Shown here: in pieces, positions 46,308 to 54,762 of the stretch
Numbering within the stretch: position 1 is the stretch's first letter
How the letters are laid out: each line of letters begins with the position of its first letter
Program-made: the position numbers and the translations under genes
Notes under the pieces: model-generated
The model's input: only the letters and a program-made list of their open reading frames with translations
The model's database searches: none
What the model was told of the DNA's origin: nothing
Origin: Prauserella salsuginis
GTDB lineage: Bacteria > Actinomycetota > Actinomycetes > Mycobacteriales > Pseudonocardiaceae
Assembly (NCBI RefSeq): GCF_024648885.1
Contig: NZ_JANBBF010000010.1
Span: forward strand, 1-64,000
DNA: 64,000 nt
Direction: 5' to 3'

Positions 46308-46592
46308 ATGACTTGGTATGTGGTTCAGACGCGGTACGACGGTGACAAGTACGTGGAGGTGCGGCCTCGGCACCGGGAGTACCTCGCCGACCTCTCCGAG
46401 CGCGGCATCGTGGCGCTGGCCGGGCCGCTCGACGACAACGTCGGAGGCATGATCGTCATGCAGGCCGCCGACCGGGACGAGCTCCAGGCACTGCTCGACG
46501 CCGACCCGTACCACCTGGAGGGCGCCTTGGCGGAACGCACGATCCGCGAGTGGAAGCCCGTCCTCGGAGCGTGGCTGCCGTCCTCGGAGTAG
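46308..46592 (+). CDS. YciI-family protein
   Basis: A 94-residue small alpha-beta protein of the YciI-like ferredoxin-fold family (MTWYVVQTRYDGDKYVEVRP, PRHREYLADLSERG, then ADPYHLEGALAERTIREWKP). The His and Asp positions of the family are present (RPRHREYL and DADPYHLEG). Some members are dehydrochlorinases or cofactor-associated domains; most have unknown roles. ATG 46308 follows GGGGG. A palindromic module follows the stop. Confidence 0.85.
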   Translation: MTWYVVQTRYDGDKYVEVRPRHREYLADLSERGIVALAGPLDDNVGGMIVMQAADRDELQALLDADPYHLEGALAERTIREWKPVLGAWLPSSE

Positions 46593-46638
46593 CCCACGTG
46601 GGTGCCACTCGAGTGCCCCAAGGGCACCTTCGGGGCAT
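46593..46638. repeat. CCCAAGG-type palindrome downstream of the YciI gene
   Basis: TGCCCC-AAGGGCACCTTC-GGGGCA spans 46614-46637 and is preceded by the palindrome CCCACGTGGG at 46593. It is a single-arm member of the family seen at 27806, 39007, 51671, 58573 and 60789. Confidence 0.65.
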
Positions 46639-46790
46639 TGTTTCGGCGCTGCCGCGCGGGGCGCGGAGGGCGACCGCAGCGCCCGCACCGCCCGGACAAC
46701 CCGGACAACACGGCCGCGCGGGCGACAGCAGCCGAACGGGTCGTCCGCAGTGCCCCGCAATCCGCAGTGCCCGGCAGGCCGCGGTATTCG

Positions 46791-46844
46791 GAACACCGAC
46801 GCGCCCACGAACACCGACGCGCCCACGAACACCGACGCGCCCAC
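46791..46844 (-). repeat. Three perfect 18-bp tandem repeats downstream of the alcohol dehydrogenase gene
   Basis: GAACACCGACGCGCCCAC is repeated exactly at 46791, 46809 and 46827. On the minus strand the unit contains GGTGTTC, resembling the 21-bp family core. It lies beyond the dehydrogenase terminator at 46895-46932. The remaining bases from 46639 to 46790 show no gene. Confidence 0.85.
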
Positions 46845-46894
46845 GGACGCGACCGTGGGTGTCGTCACGCGGCCCCCACGGTCGTCGGATGGAA

Positions 46895-46932
46895 GGGCGT
46901 GGGCGCTCACGTGATCGCGAACGCCCACGCCC
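46895..46932 (-). terminator. Terminator of the alcohol dehydrogenase gene
   Basis: GGGCGTGGGCG (46895-46905) pairs perfectly with CGCCCACGCCC (46922-46932), 6 nt past the stop at 46939. Confidence 0.75.
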
Positions 46933-46938
46933 GGCTTG

Positions 46939-48051
46939 TCAGGCGTCGTGGACGATGACGCCTCGGATGTTCTTGCCGTCGCGCAGGTCCTGGTAGCCCT
47001 CGTTGACCTGGTCGAGCGTGTACTTCGTGGTGACGAGCTCGTCGAGCTTCAGGTGGCCCTGGTCGTAGAGGCGCAGCAGGCGCACGATGTCGTACTGCGG
47101 GTTGGCCGACCCGAACAGCGTGCCCTTGATCGTCTTCTCGAACAGCGTCAGTACACCGCCCGAGACGTGCACAGTCAGCTTCTCCGGGTTCGCCAGACCG
47201 GTGACGACGACGGTGCCGCCCTTGCCGACGACGTCGAACGCCGAGCTGACCACCGCCTCGTCGACGGTGCCGACACAGATCAGTGCCTGATCGGCCATCT
47301 GGCCCCACGTGAGCTCGGTGACCTTCTCCGTAGCCTCCTCGGCGGTCGCGAACGCGTGCGTCGCACCGAGCTTCAGCGCCGATTCACGCTTGAACGCCAC
47401 CGGGTCGACGGCGATCACGTTGGCCGCACCCGCGTGCGCCGCGCCCTGCACGGCGTTGATGCCGATGCCGCCGACGCCGTAGATCACAGCCGTGTCGCCC
47501 GCGCGTACGCCGCCGCTGTAGTTGGCGGTCGCCCAGCCGGTGGGCACCCCGCAGCCGACCAGCACGGCCGTCTCCAGCGGCAGCCAGTCGTCCACCTTCA
47601 CGACGGAGTGCTGCGAGATCGTCGCGCGTTCGGAGAACGTGCCGAGCATGCACATGGCGCCGATGTCGTCGCCGTTTCCGTGGAAGCGGAAACTGCCGTC
47701 GGGCATGTGCCCTTCCAGGATCGTGGCACCCATGTCGCACAGGTTCTGCCTGCCCGTCGAGCAGTAGCGGCACGTGCCGCAGTTGGGGATGAAGCTGCAC
47801 ACGACGTGGTCGCCGGGGGCCACCTTCGTGACGCCGGGGCCGACCTCCTCGATGATGCCCGCACCTTCGTGTCCGCCGACGATCGGGAACCGCGGAACCA
47901 GATCGTTGTCGATGAGGTGCAGATCCGAGTGGCACAACCCGGCCGACGTGTACTTGATCAGCACTTCGCCGGGGCCTGGGCCGTCCAGGTCGAGTTCCAT
48001 GATCTCGAACGGTTTACCGGCACCGAACAGAACCGCTGCCTTCGTTTTCAC
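46939..48051 (-). CDS. Zinc-containing alcohol dehydrogenase, NDMA-dependent nicotinoprotein type
   Basis: A 370-residue medium-chain dehydrogenase. Catalytic zinc ligands are in AGLCHSDLH and GGHEGAG; the structural zinc site is NCGTCRYCSTGRQNLC. The Rossmann motif GVGGIGINAVQGA binds NAD(H). The overall pattern matches the actinobacterial NDMA-dependent alcohol dehydrogenases, in which NAD stays bound and electrons go to another carrier. It would oxidise primary alcohols or aldehydes. The AcoR/MimR-like activator gene lies directly upstream in the same direction, a linkage known for alcohol/aldehyde operons. Confidence 0.9.
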   Translation of the reverse strand: MKTKAAVLFGAGKPFEIMELDLDGPGPGEVLIKYTSAGLCHSDLHLIDNDLVPRFPIVGGHEGAGIIEEVGPGVTKVAPGDHVVCSFIPNCGTCRYCSTGRQNLCDMGATILEGHMPDGSFRFHGNGDDIGAMCMLGTFSERATISQHSVVKVDDWLPLETAVLVGCGVPTGWATANYSGGVRAGDTAVIYGVGGIGINAVQGAAHAGAANVIAVDPVAFKRESALKLGATHAFATAEEATEKVTELTWGQMADQALICVGTVDEAVVSSAFDVVGKGGTVVVTGLANPEKLTVHVSGGVLTLFEKTIKGTLFGSANPQYDIVRLLRLYDQGHLKLDELVTTKYTLDQVNEGYQDLRDGKNIRGVIVHDA

Positions 48052-48237
48052 GGTGACTCCTCATTGCTCCGTTGCAATCTCGGCCTGACAGTGATTGTCG
48101 GCCGGTCGCAACGAGCGCGGGTGTGCAGCTTTTGCACAGCAGGGCGCGCGACGCCGCGACCCGGGGCGCGAAACGGCACGCCCGAGTACTCCGGCACGTG
48201 GCGTTCCGGAGCAGGTGGCCGTGCGTCGGGTGGGCGA

Positions 48238-49899
48238 TCAGGCGGTGGTGATGTGGAGCGTGCGGAGGCGGTTGTACAGCGTGGAACGGCTGATCCCGAG
48301 ATCGCGGGCAGCCTTCACCTTGTTGCCTCCGACAGCGGCGAGTGCGCGGGTGATCGCCTCGTACTCGGCCTGCTGCCATCCGGACAGTGCGGGTGCGGTG
48401 GTCGTCACCGGGCACAGCGGTGCGAGGTCGCGCGCCGTGACGTCGCCGGCCGAGCGCCCCTCGGTGACGTCGGTCAGCACGGTCTCCAGTTCCCGCAGGT
48501 TCCCCGGCCACGGTTGCGCCGCGAGGAGCTCCAGCGCACCGGCCGTGAGCCGCGGGGTTCCGTCGGGGTGCACGCCGGCCAGGATCGCCCTGGCCAACGT
48601 CGGTATGTCGCCGCGGCGTGCCCGCAGCGGTGGCAGCTCGACCCGCCGGTGCACGCGCGCGAGCAGTTCGGCGTCCACCTCGCCGGTTTCGGTACCGCCC
48701 GCACGTGCCGTGTCGCACTGGCGTGCGGTGAACGCGAACCACGCGGACGTCGTGTCGAGCAGCCTGGCCAGCCTGCTCACGGCCAGTGGCGGCAACAGGT
48801 GGACGTCCCGCATCACGACGAGCCCCTGGTGGGTCGCCGCGAGCCGGTCGAGCCGCGCCGCCCATTCGGCTTCGCCGACCGGCGCGACATCACCGGCGTC
48901 GGCGCGCGCGACCGGCTGCGACCCGGCCAGCGTCGCCGTCGCCGCGTCCCGACCGGTGCCGGGCTCGCCCGTGATCAGCACCCGGCGCCGGGCCGCGGCG
49001 CTGCGGCGGAGACGGTCCTCGACGTCGGCGGGCACCACGCTCTCCGGCGAGCGCCTGCGGGTCGCCGCCGAGTACGCGGGTCGCAGCGGCGCCAGTTCGA
49101 ACAGCATCCCCGCGTTGACCGACACCGCCTCCATGCGCACCTCGACCTCGGTGCCCGACGACAGCCGCACCCGCCGCACTCCGCGCCGCGTACGTGACAG
49201 TTCACGCAGCATCGGGTGGTCGGCCGGATCGACGAGGTCCACCGCCGCGCTGTTGGCCAGCACGACGTCCTCCCCGAGCGCGAGCACCGCCGACGACCGG
49301 TGCTGCGCCGCCTGGAACGCCGCCAGTAACCGTTGCTGAGCCAGATTCGACCCGTCGAGCAGTCGCCGTTCGATGTCGGTCACGGCCTGCAGCAGGAACG
49401 GCGCCAACAGCGGATTCGCATCCTCGACCAGGCCCGTGATGTCGAGGACGCCCTCGAGCCTGCCGGTCGCCGGGTTGGTGATCGGATGGCCGTAGCAGGT
49501 GAACGGCTTGAGCGCGTCGAGGAAGTGTTCGTCACCGTGGACGGCCACCCCGCGCCGCAACTCGTGCGGCGTGGCCAGCGAGTTCGTGCCGCTGATCTCT
49601 TCGGAGAACCGGCAGCCGGGCACGGCGCTGACGGCGTCGAGTGCGCGTTCGAGGGTCTTGTCGCCGTAGCGGCGAGCGACGATGCGACAGTCGCGGTCGG
49701 CGAGCAGCACCGACAGTCGCGTGTCCTGCAGGTGCCGCGAGATCTCGGTCAGCACCGGGTCGGCGGCGCGCAGCAGGCGACTGCGGGTGTCGATGTCGGC
49801 GACATCGGCGCCCGCGAGCCGGTCGGCCGGACTGTCGGGCTTCAACCCGGACAGTTCGGCACGACGCCAGGATTGGGCGATCTCGGCTCGTAGCGTCAC
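48238..49899 (-). CDS. AcoR/MimR-like GAF-Fis transcriptional activator with degenerate AAA domain
   Basis: A 553-residue regulator. A GAF-type sensor (about residues 55-190, FSEEISGTNSLATPHELRRG and FTCYGHPITNPATGRLEGVL) is followed by a remnant AAA+ domain and a C-terminal Fis helix-turn-helix (AAVGGNKVKAARDLGISRST). The Walker A motif reads GEPGTGRDA, with Arg for the usual Lys, and no GAFTGA loop is present. It therefore cannot be a normal sigma-54 activator, in line with actinobacteria lacking sigma-54. It likely senses an alcohol, diol or ketone and activates the dehydrogenase downstream. GTG 49899 follows GAGGAG. Confidence 0.88.
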   Translation of the reverse strand: MTLRAEIAQSWRRAELSGLKPDSPADRLAGADVADIDTRSRLLRAADPVLTEISRHLQDTRLSVLLADRDCRIVARRYGDKTLERALDAVSAVPGCRFSEEISGTNSLATPHELRRGVAVHGDEHFLDALKPFTCYGHPITNPATGRLEGVLDITGLVEDANPLLAPFLLQAVTDIERRLLDGSNLAQQRLLAAFQAAQHRSSAVLALGEDVVLANSAAVDLVDPADHPMLRELSRTRRGVRRVRLSSGTEVEVRMEAVSVNAGMLFELAPLRPAYSAATRRRSPESVVPADVEDRLRRSAAARRRVLITGEPGTGRDAATATLAGSQPVARADAGDVAPVGEAEWAARLDRLAATHQGLVVMRDVHLLPPLAVSRLARLLDTTSAWFAFTARQCDTARAGGTETGEVDAELLARVHRRVELPPLRARRGDIPTLARAILAGVHPDGTPRLTAGALELLAAQPWPGNLRELETVLTDVTEGRSAGDVTARDLAPLCPVTTTAPALSGWQQAEYEAITRALAAVGGNKVKAARDLGISRSTLYNRLRTLHITTA

Positions 49900-49986
49900 C
49901 GGGCACTCCTCGTCGAGTGGTTCCGGTGCTCATCATCGCAGCTCGGAGCTGGTGGATGCAGCCCCGCGAATGGGTCAACGGCCGGG

Positions 49987-50919
49987 TCAGGAGACCACGG
50001 GCGGTACGAACCGGCAGCGGGGCGGGGCCGCGTCGGCAGGATCGAGCGCGTTCAGCACCAGCTGGGCCGCGATCGGGTCATAGGTGATGCCCAGGTGGTC
50101 GGTCTTGTCGGCCGGGCAGACGTCCTGGAGCAGGATGTTCTCCACGTTCGGAGCCGGCTCGAGGAACGCGTTCCGGTACGGGGTGACCACCTCGTCGTAC
50201 TTCGTCTGGATCACCGTGTACTCCACTCCGGGGACGGTGTCGCCGCCGGCGTTCAACTCGGCGAGGAAGTCGGAGTGCTCCTCCTGGTCGTTGAACGCGG
50301 GGAAGCCCGCGCCGACCAGATCGCGCAGTGGCGGCACCTGCTGCACGAGGGTGAGCAGCCCGAACAGGTCGGTGCCGTAGTTCGACGGTGACAGGCCGAT
50401 CAGCCGGTCGATCTTCGCCTCGCCGCCCAGGTTCTTGATCCAGTAGCGGGGATTCATCCCACCTTGGGAATGGCCGACGACGTCGAGCTGCTCCGCGCCG
50501 GTCGCGGCGAGCACGCGGTCGCCGAACTCCGCGAGTGCGGTGGCCGTCTCCGCGACGGGTGCGACGGTCTGGACCGGACTGCCCTCCGCGCCGCCGAGGT
50601 TCGCACTGAACACGCAGTACCCGGCGTCGGCCAGCTTGCCGGACAGTCCCGCCCAGTCCGCGTACGAGTTGACGAGCGTGCCGTTGGACAACAGCACCGG
50701 ATTGGGGTGTTCGGGACTCGGCTCGCAACCCCAGTCGTTGGTGTGCGGCGGCATCACCGTGGGCCGGGCCGCCGAGTACGCCAGCGCGGTGAGGATGTTC
50801 GGCTGGGGCGGGCCGGTCGGCTCCCGCTCCGAGGCGTGCGCCTGCGTGCCGAGTCCGACGACCATGCCGATCGCAGCGGCGAGCGCGCCGATCCGTCGCA
50901 GTCGTGTGCCGAGGCCCAT
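49987..50919 (-). CDS. Secreted lipase/esterase (Streptomyces-type class I.7/LipA-like)
   Basis: A 310-residue exported alpha/beta hydrolase. The signal peptide (RLRRIGALAAAIGMVVGLG) is likely cleaved after QAHA. The nucleophile Ser lies in VVGHSQGGMNPRYW; the C-terminal His is in DKTDHLGITYDP. Two cysteine pairs (WGCEP with GYCVF, and DVCPAD with PRCRF) suggest disulfides, as in secreted actinobacterial triacylglycerol lipases. ATG 50919 follows GGGGAG; the GTG at 50940 has no ribosome site. Confidence 0.9.
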   Translation of the reverse strand: MGLGTRLRRIGALAAAIGMVVGLGTQAHASEREPTGPPQPNILTALAYSAARPTVMPPHTNDWGCEPSPEHPNPVLLSNGTLVNSYADWAGLSGKLADAGYCVFSANLGGAEGSPVQTVAPVAETATALAEFGDRVLAATGAEQLDVVGHSQGGMNPRYWIKNLGGEAKIDRLIGLSPSNYGTDLFGLLTLVQQVPPLRDLVGAGFPAFNDQEEHSDFLAELNAGGDTVPGVEYTVIQTKYDEVVTPYRNAFLEPAPNVENILLQDVCPADKTDHLGITYDPIAAQLVLNALDPADAAPPRCRFVPPVVS

Positions 50920-50984
50920 GCCGACTCCCCTGTTCGTCACCGTTGACGTGCGGGAGCGTATTCGATCGTCGAACCGCGGCGGCC

Positions 50985-51133
50985 CAGTACACGCCGCCTC
51001 AGTGCACGGCGCCTCAGTACACGGTGCCTACGTACACGGCGTCTACATACACGCCGCGTCAGTACACGCCGCCCCAATACGTGATGCCTAAGTACGCGCC
51101 GGCTCAGTAGACGCCCCTCAGTACGCGCCGCCC
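50985..51133 (-). repeat. 15-bp-period array, ten units, overlapping the 3' end of the FMN-protein gene
   Basis: Units of the form CAGTACACGCCGCCT start at 50985, 51000, 51015, 51030, 51045, 51060, 51075 and 51090, then at 51105 (14 bp) and 51119. They are diverged. The last unit runs into the final codons (GGAY) and stop of the minus-strand gene at 51118. On the minus strand the core is GTGTACTG, resembling the 21-bp family. The array occupies most of the interval up to the lipase start. Confidence 0.8.
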
Positions 51134-51642
51134 AGCTTCGCGTGGTCCCAGCTGACGATCTTTGTGGGCGTGAAGACGAGCCCCACGCGTTTCGGCGCCT
51201 GCTGTGAGATGCCGGCCTTGAGCTCATCGGGCGGCTCGCCCTCGAGGCCCGCGTAGCGCATCGCGAGGGCGGTGCCGATCTCCGCGGTTTCGCCGGCGTC
51301 CTCGACGAACGCCACGTCGCACTCCATCGACACCCCGCGGAGCTGTTCGTAGGACTCGCCCGATTCGATCAGCACCGTGGCCTGTGGCAGGCGCTGCAGG
51401 TTCGCGATCTTCTGCGACTTGCGGTACGTCCACGTCACGAGCGCGGGCACCCCGTCGTTCTCCCCTGAATCGCGCGTCCCGGAGTCGCGCACCCCGGAAT
51501 CGCTGTCGCGCGGGAAGTACCACAGCGGCGCCAGGTGTGGCCTGCCGTTCGGGTTCATCGTGGCGACGTTGATGACGCGCTGCTCGGCGAAGTACGCGCG
51601 CACCTCGTCGTCGGACATGCGGATCTGATCGCGGCGGGACAA
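51118..51642 (-). CDS. Pyridoxamine-phosphate-oxidase-like FMN/F420-binding protein
   Basis: A 174-residue split-barrel protein. RVINVATMNPNGRPHLAPLWY and the strand TWTYRKSQKIANLQRLPQAT are typical of the PPOX/FDOR family that binds FMN or F420 and reduces diverse substrates or binds heme products. An insert of DSG repeats (SDSGVRDSGTRDSGEND) interrupts a loop after WYFPR. TTG 51642 was chosen because GGAGG lies 6 nt upstream and homologs begin with a similar SRRDQIRMS; ATG 51618 is the alternative. Its stop lies inside the 15-bp array. Confidence 0.82.
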   Translation of the reverse strand: MSRRDQIRMSDDEVRAYFAEQRVINVATMNPNGRPHLAPLWYFPRDSDSGVRDSGTRDSGENDGVPALVTWTYRKSQKIANLQRLPQATVLIESGESYEQLRGVSMECDVAFVEDAGETAEIGTALAMRYAGLEGEPPDELKAGISQQAPKRVGLVFTPTKIVSWDHAKLGGAY

Positions 51643-51670
51643 CGGTGGCCTCCAGCTGTGGCGCGGTTCT

Positions 51671-51825
51671 GGTGAGCCCCCAGGGGCACCCTGGTGGCGT
51701 TCAGTGCGACGAATCCTCCCCCGATCATGAAGCCGTCGTGATGGGGCGTACGTCACTCACCGCGTGGCGCGAGGGGAAGATTCGGCGCGTTGAGTGCACC
51801 CAAGGTGCCCTTGGGGGCACTCACC
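51671..51825. repeat. 155-bp MITE-like element of the CCCAAGG family
   Basis: The element begins GGTGAGCCCCCAGGGGCACC and ends with the inverted counterpart GGTGCCCTTGGGGGCACTCACC; the imperfect terminal arms extend about 38 bp each. The about 80-bp interior has no coding capacity. It ends 7 bp from the stop of the SDR gene at 51833. This is the longest member of the palindromic family in the window. Confidence 0.75.
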
Positions 51826-51832
51826 GGCGTCG

Positions 51833-52747
51833 CTACTTGATGGCGGCCCTGCCTCCGTGGCCGTTGAGGGCGGACTCGCGGGAGCCGCGCTTGGCGATGT
51901 CCTCGAGGGCGGCCTCGTCGGCCTTCGCCACGCCCTGGAAACGCGAACCGAACTCGATGATCGGCGGGAGAACGGCGCGGATCAGCTTCATCGCTCCGAC
52001 CCACTTGGGCACGTGGATGACCCGCTCCCGCTTGCGGATTCCCTCGGTGAGCTGGTCGAGCGCCAGGTCGAGCGGGTACGTCTTGCCCATCAGGCCGGGC
52101 ATGCCGGTGCGGAGCTTGCCGAACACCGGGTGCGAGTCGGCGCTGTCGACGAGATCGGTCTTGATCCACGTCGGGTGCGCCACGCCGACCCTCACGCCCA
52201 GGTGCTGCAGCTCCGCGCGCAGGCTGTTGCAGAACGCCTCGACGCCCGCCTTGGCCGCGGCGTAGTTCGACAGGCCGGGCGCGTGCGCGACGGCTGCGAA
52301 CGACGAGATCGCGAGGAGATAGCCCTTGCGGTCGATGACGTGCGGCATCGTGACGCGGAACGTGCGCCACACCCCGAGCAGGTCGACCTCGAAGACCTTC
52401 TCGTAGGCGTCACGGTCGATCGAGCGGGCGAAGCCCGTGGTGGCGATGCCCGCGTTGGCGATCACGATGTCGATGCCGCCGAAGTGCTCGACGATGTCGG
52501 CCGTGGCCCGTTCGAGGGCGTCCCAACTGGTGACGTCGGCCTCCCAGGAGCGCGCGTTCGGCCCGATGCGCTCGGCGACCTTGGCCTGCTCGTCGGCCTC
52601 GAGTCCGACGAGTGCGACCTTGGCGCCGTCGGCGGCCAGGCGTTCGGCCAGGCCTGCGCCGATGCCGCGGGCCGCGCCCGTGATCAGCACGACCTTGTTC
52701 TTCACGTTCTTCAGGTTGTCGCCCTTGCCGCCGGACAGGAACGTCAC
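51833..52747 (-). CDS. Short-chain dehydrogenase/reductase
   Basis: A 304-residue SDR. The cofactor motif TGAARGIGAGLAERL is at about residues 23-37, NAG lies in IVIANAGIA, the Ser is in AISSFAAVAH and the Tyr/Lys pair in SNYAAAKAG. The extended C-terminus (VPKWVGAMKLIRAVLPPIIE) is hydrophobic and basic and probably associates with membrane, as in related mycobacterial SDRs of lipid or steroid metabolism. GTG 52747 follows GAGGAGG. A TACT-CGT-AGTA palindrome 41 bp upstream is shared with the lipase gene at 59341. Confidence 0.87.
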   Translation of the reverse strand: MTFLSGGKGDNLKNVKNKVVLITGAARGIGAGLAERLAADGAKVALVGLEADEQAKVAERIGPNARSWEADVTSWDALERATADIVEHFGGIDIVIANAGIATTGFARSIDRDAYEKVFEVDLLGVWRTFRVTMPHVIDRKGYLLAISSFAAVAHAPGLSNYAAAKAGVEAFCNSLRAELQHLGVRVGVAHPTWIKTDLVDSADSHPVFGKLRTGMPGLMGKTYPLDLALDQLTEGIRKRERVIHVPKWVGAMKLIRAVLPPIIEFGSRFQGVAKADEAALEDIAKRGSRESALNGHGGRAAIK

Positions 52748-52787
52748 TGTTGCCTCCTCGGTGCTCGTCGTCGCCGACGGTACCGCA

Positions 52788-52805
52788 ACTTACTCGTAGT
52801 AGGCT
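52788..52805 (-). promoter_or_regulatory. Palindromic operator TACT-CGT-AGTA before the SDR gene
   Basis: CTTACTCGTAGTAGGCTACT spans 52789-52808 and aligns base by base, with a single-base gap, to CCTACTCGTCAGTAGGCAACT at 60746-60766 upstream of the secretory lipase. The symmetric core suggests a TetR-type site. Confidence 0.55.
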
Positions 52806-53745
52806 ACTGCTCGGTAGGGGGAGCTGTGGTGGCGCTGATCGCACGCACCTCGTCGGCGGTCAGCTCCAGGCGTGTCGAGGCGAGCAGGTCGTCGAGCTGG
52901 CGCCGGTTGCGGGCGCTGGCGATGGGAGCGGCGACGGTGGGGCGGGATGCCAGCCACGCGAGCGACACCGCGGTGACCGACGTGCCGTGAGCCGCCGCCA
53001 CCTCGTCCAGTACCGCCAGTGCTCGCCTGCCCCGCTCGTCCAGATAGGAACGGGCACCCGCTGCGCGTGGACTGTCCACAGTGTCGCCGCCGTCGCGATA
53101 CTTGCCCGTGAGGAAACCCTTGGCCAGGCTGAAATACGGCAGGGTCGACAGGTTCTCGCGTTCGGCGAGCGGCGCGAGCTCGCGTTCGTAGTCGCGCTCC
53201 ATGAGGTTGTAGTGCGGCTGCAGGGCTACGTACCGCGCGAATCCGTTCGAGTCCGCGATGGACAGTGCTTCGGCCAGCCGTGGTGCGGAATAGTTCGACG
53301 CCCCGAGATACCGCACCTTCCCCTCGCGTACCAGCGCGTCCAGTGCACCGAGCGTCTCGGCGAGCGGCACCTCGGGGTCGTCGAAGTGGGTGTAGTACAG
53401 GTCGATGTGGTCGGTCCGCAGTCGCCGCAGCGAATCCTCGGCCGCGGCCTTGATGTTCTCGGCCGACAGACCGGGCCGCCGGTCCCACTTGCCGACCTTG
53501 GTGGCGATGACCATTTCGTCCCGGTTGCCCCGCGCGGCCATCCAGTTCCCGATGACCGTCTCCGACTCGCCGCCGGTGTTGCCCGGCGCGCGGAACATGT
53601 ACATGTCCGCCGTGTCGATGAAGTTGCCGCCCGCCGCGTTGTAGGCGTCGAGCACGTCGAACGACTCGTCCTCGGTGGCCGTCCAGCCGAAGGTGTTACC
53701 TCCGAGGTTCAGGGGGAAAACGTTCAGTTCAGCGATGGTGGGCAT
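52804..53745 (-). CDS. Aldo/keto reductase
   Basis: A 313-residue TIM-barrel oxidoreductase. The catalytic tetrad is visible: Asp and Tyr in FIDTADMYMF, Lys in VIATKVGKW and His in DLYYTHFDDP. NADPH-binding residues lie in PIASARNRRQLDDLL. It reduces aldehydes or ketones; the substrate is unknown. ATG 53745 was preferred, with ATG 53757 also possible. It is divergent from the LLM gene by only about 40 bp, so their promoters overlap. Confidence 0.9.
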   Translation of the reverse strand: MPTIAELNVFPLNLGGNTFGWTATEDESFDVLDAYNAAGGNFIDTADMYMFRAPGNTGGESETVIGNWMAARGNRDEMVIATKVGKWDRRPGLSAENIKAAAEDSLRRLRTDHIDLYYTHFDDPEVPLAETLGALDALVREGKVRYLGASNYSAPRLAEALSIADSNGFARYVALQPHYNLMERDYERELAPLAERENLSTLPYFSLAKGFLTGKYRDGGDTVDSPRAAGARSYLDERGRRALAVLDEVAAAHGTSVTAVSLAWLASRPTVAAPIASARNRRQLDDLLASTRLELTADEVRAISATTAPPTEQ

Positions 53746-53786
53746 ACCGGGGAACATACGGCCGGACGTTGAGCGTTGCCACGGAC

Positions 53787-54617
53787 ATGGCAGTGAATCT
53801 TGGCAAGTACGGAATCTGGTGCTGGTGGAACGGCGTCGACGAGGAGCTCGCGGTCGAGATCGAGAAGCTCGGCTACGGCGCGATCTGGCTGGGCGGTAAC
53901 CCGCCCGGCGACCTCGCGCACGTCGAGAAGCTGCTCGACGCGACGTCGTCGATCACGGTCGCGACCGGCATCGTCAACATGTGGACCGACGACGCCCCGA
54001 CGGTGGGCGCCTCCTACCTGCGGATCGCCGCCAACCACCCGGACCGGTTCCTGCTCGGGGTCGGAGTCGGCCACCCCGAGGCGCAGCAGGAGTACCAGAA
54101 GCCGTACGACAAGATCGTTTCCTACCTCGACCAGCTCGACGAGGTCGGCGTTCCCGCTGAGGGCAGGGCGCTCGCGGCGCTGGGGCCGAAGGTGTTGAAG
54201 CTGTCGGCGCAGCGCGCCCTCGGCGCGCACCCCTACCTGACCACTCCCGAGCACACCCGTGAGGCGCGGGAGCAGCTCGGCCGTGGCGTGCTGCTCGCAC
54301 CGGAGCAGAAGGTCGTGCTCGACACCGACGCCGAGCGTGCGCGCGCCACCGCGCGGCCGCCGATCAACAACCCGTATCTCGGCCTCGTCAACTACCGGAA
54401 CAACCTCAAGCGCCTCGGCTGGTCCGAATCGGACATCGACGACGGCGGCAGTGACGCGCTCATCGACCGGCTCGGTCTGCACGGCGACGCGGCCACCGTC
54501 GCGGCGGGCGTCAAGAAGCACATCGAGGCAGGTGCGGACCACGTCAGCATCCAGGCGCTGCCCATGAAAGCCGATCCGCTGCCCACCTACCGGGCGCTCG
54601 CCGAGCACCTGCTGTAA
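53787..54617 (+). CDS. LLM-class F420-dependent oxidoreductase
   Basis: A 276-residue luciferase-like monooxygenase-fold enzyme. The family pattern is seen in VEIEKLGYGAIWLGGNPPGD, ATSSITVATGIVNMWTDDAP and HPDRFLLGVGVGHPE. Actinobacterial members of this type use coenzyme F420. The substrate is unknown. ATG 53787 was taken as the start because the domain begins directly after it; the divergent aldo/keto reductase is close. Confidence 0.85.
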   Translation: MAVNLGKYGIWCWWNGVDEELAVEIEKLGYGAIWLGGNPPGDLAHVEKLLDATSSITVATGIVNMWTDDAPTVGASYLRIAANHPDRFLLGVGVGHPEAQQEYQKPYDKIVSYLDQLDEVGVPAEGRALAALGPKVLKLSAQRALGAHPYLTTPEHTREAREQLGRGVLLAPEQKVVLDTDAERARATARPPINNPYLGLVNYRNNLKRLGWSESDIDDGGSDALIDRLGLHGDAATVAAGVKKHIEAGADHVSIQALPMKADPLPTYRALAEHLL

Positions 54618-54762
54618 CGGCTGAGCCCTGCGTCGACGGCGGGAGCGGCTCGGCCACCGCTCGGAGTCGCTCCCGCCGCCGTCGCGGGCGCTGGGATCGT
54701 CGCCGATCGGCGGAGTGCGCGCGCCCGCGCCACGCGGTTGGATGATCCCTGTGGAAGCAGGT

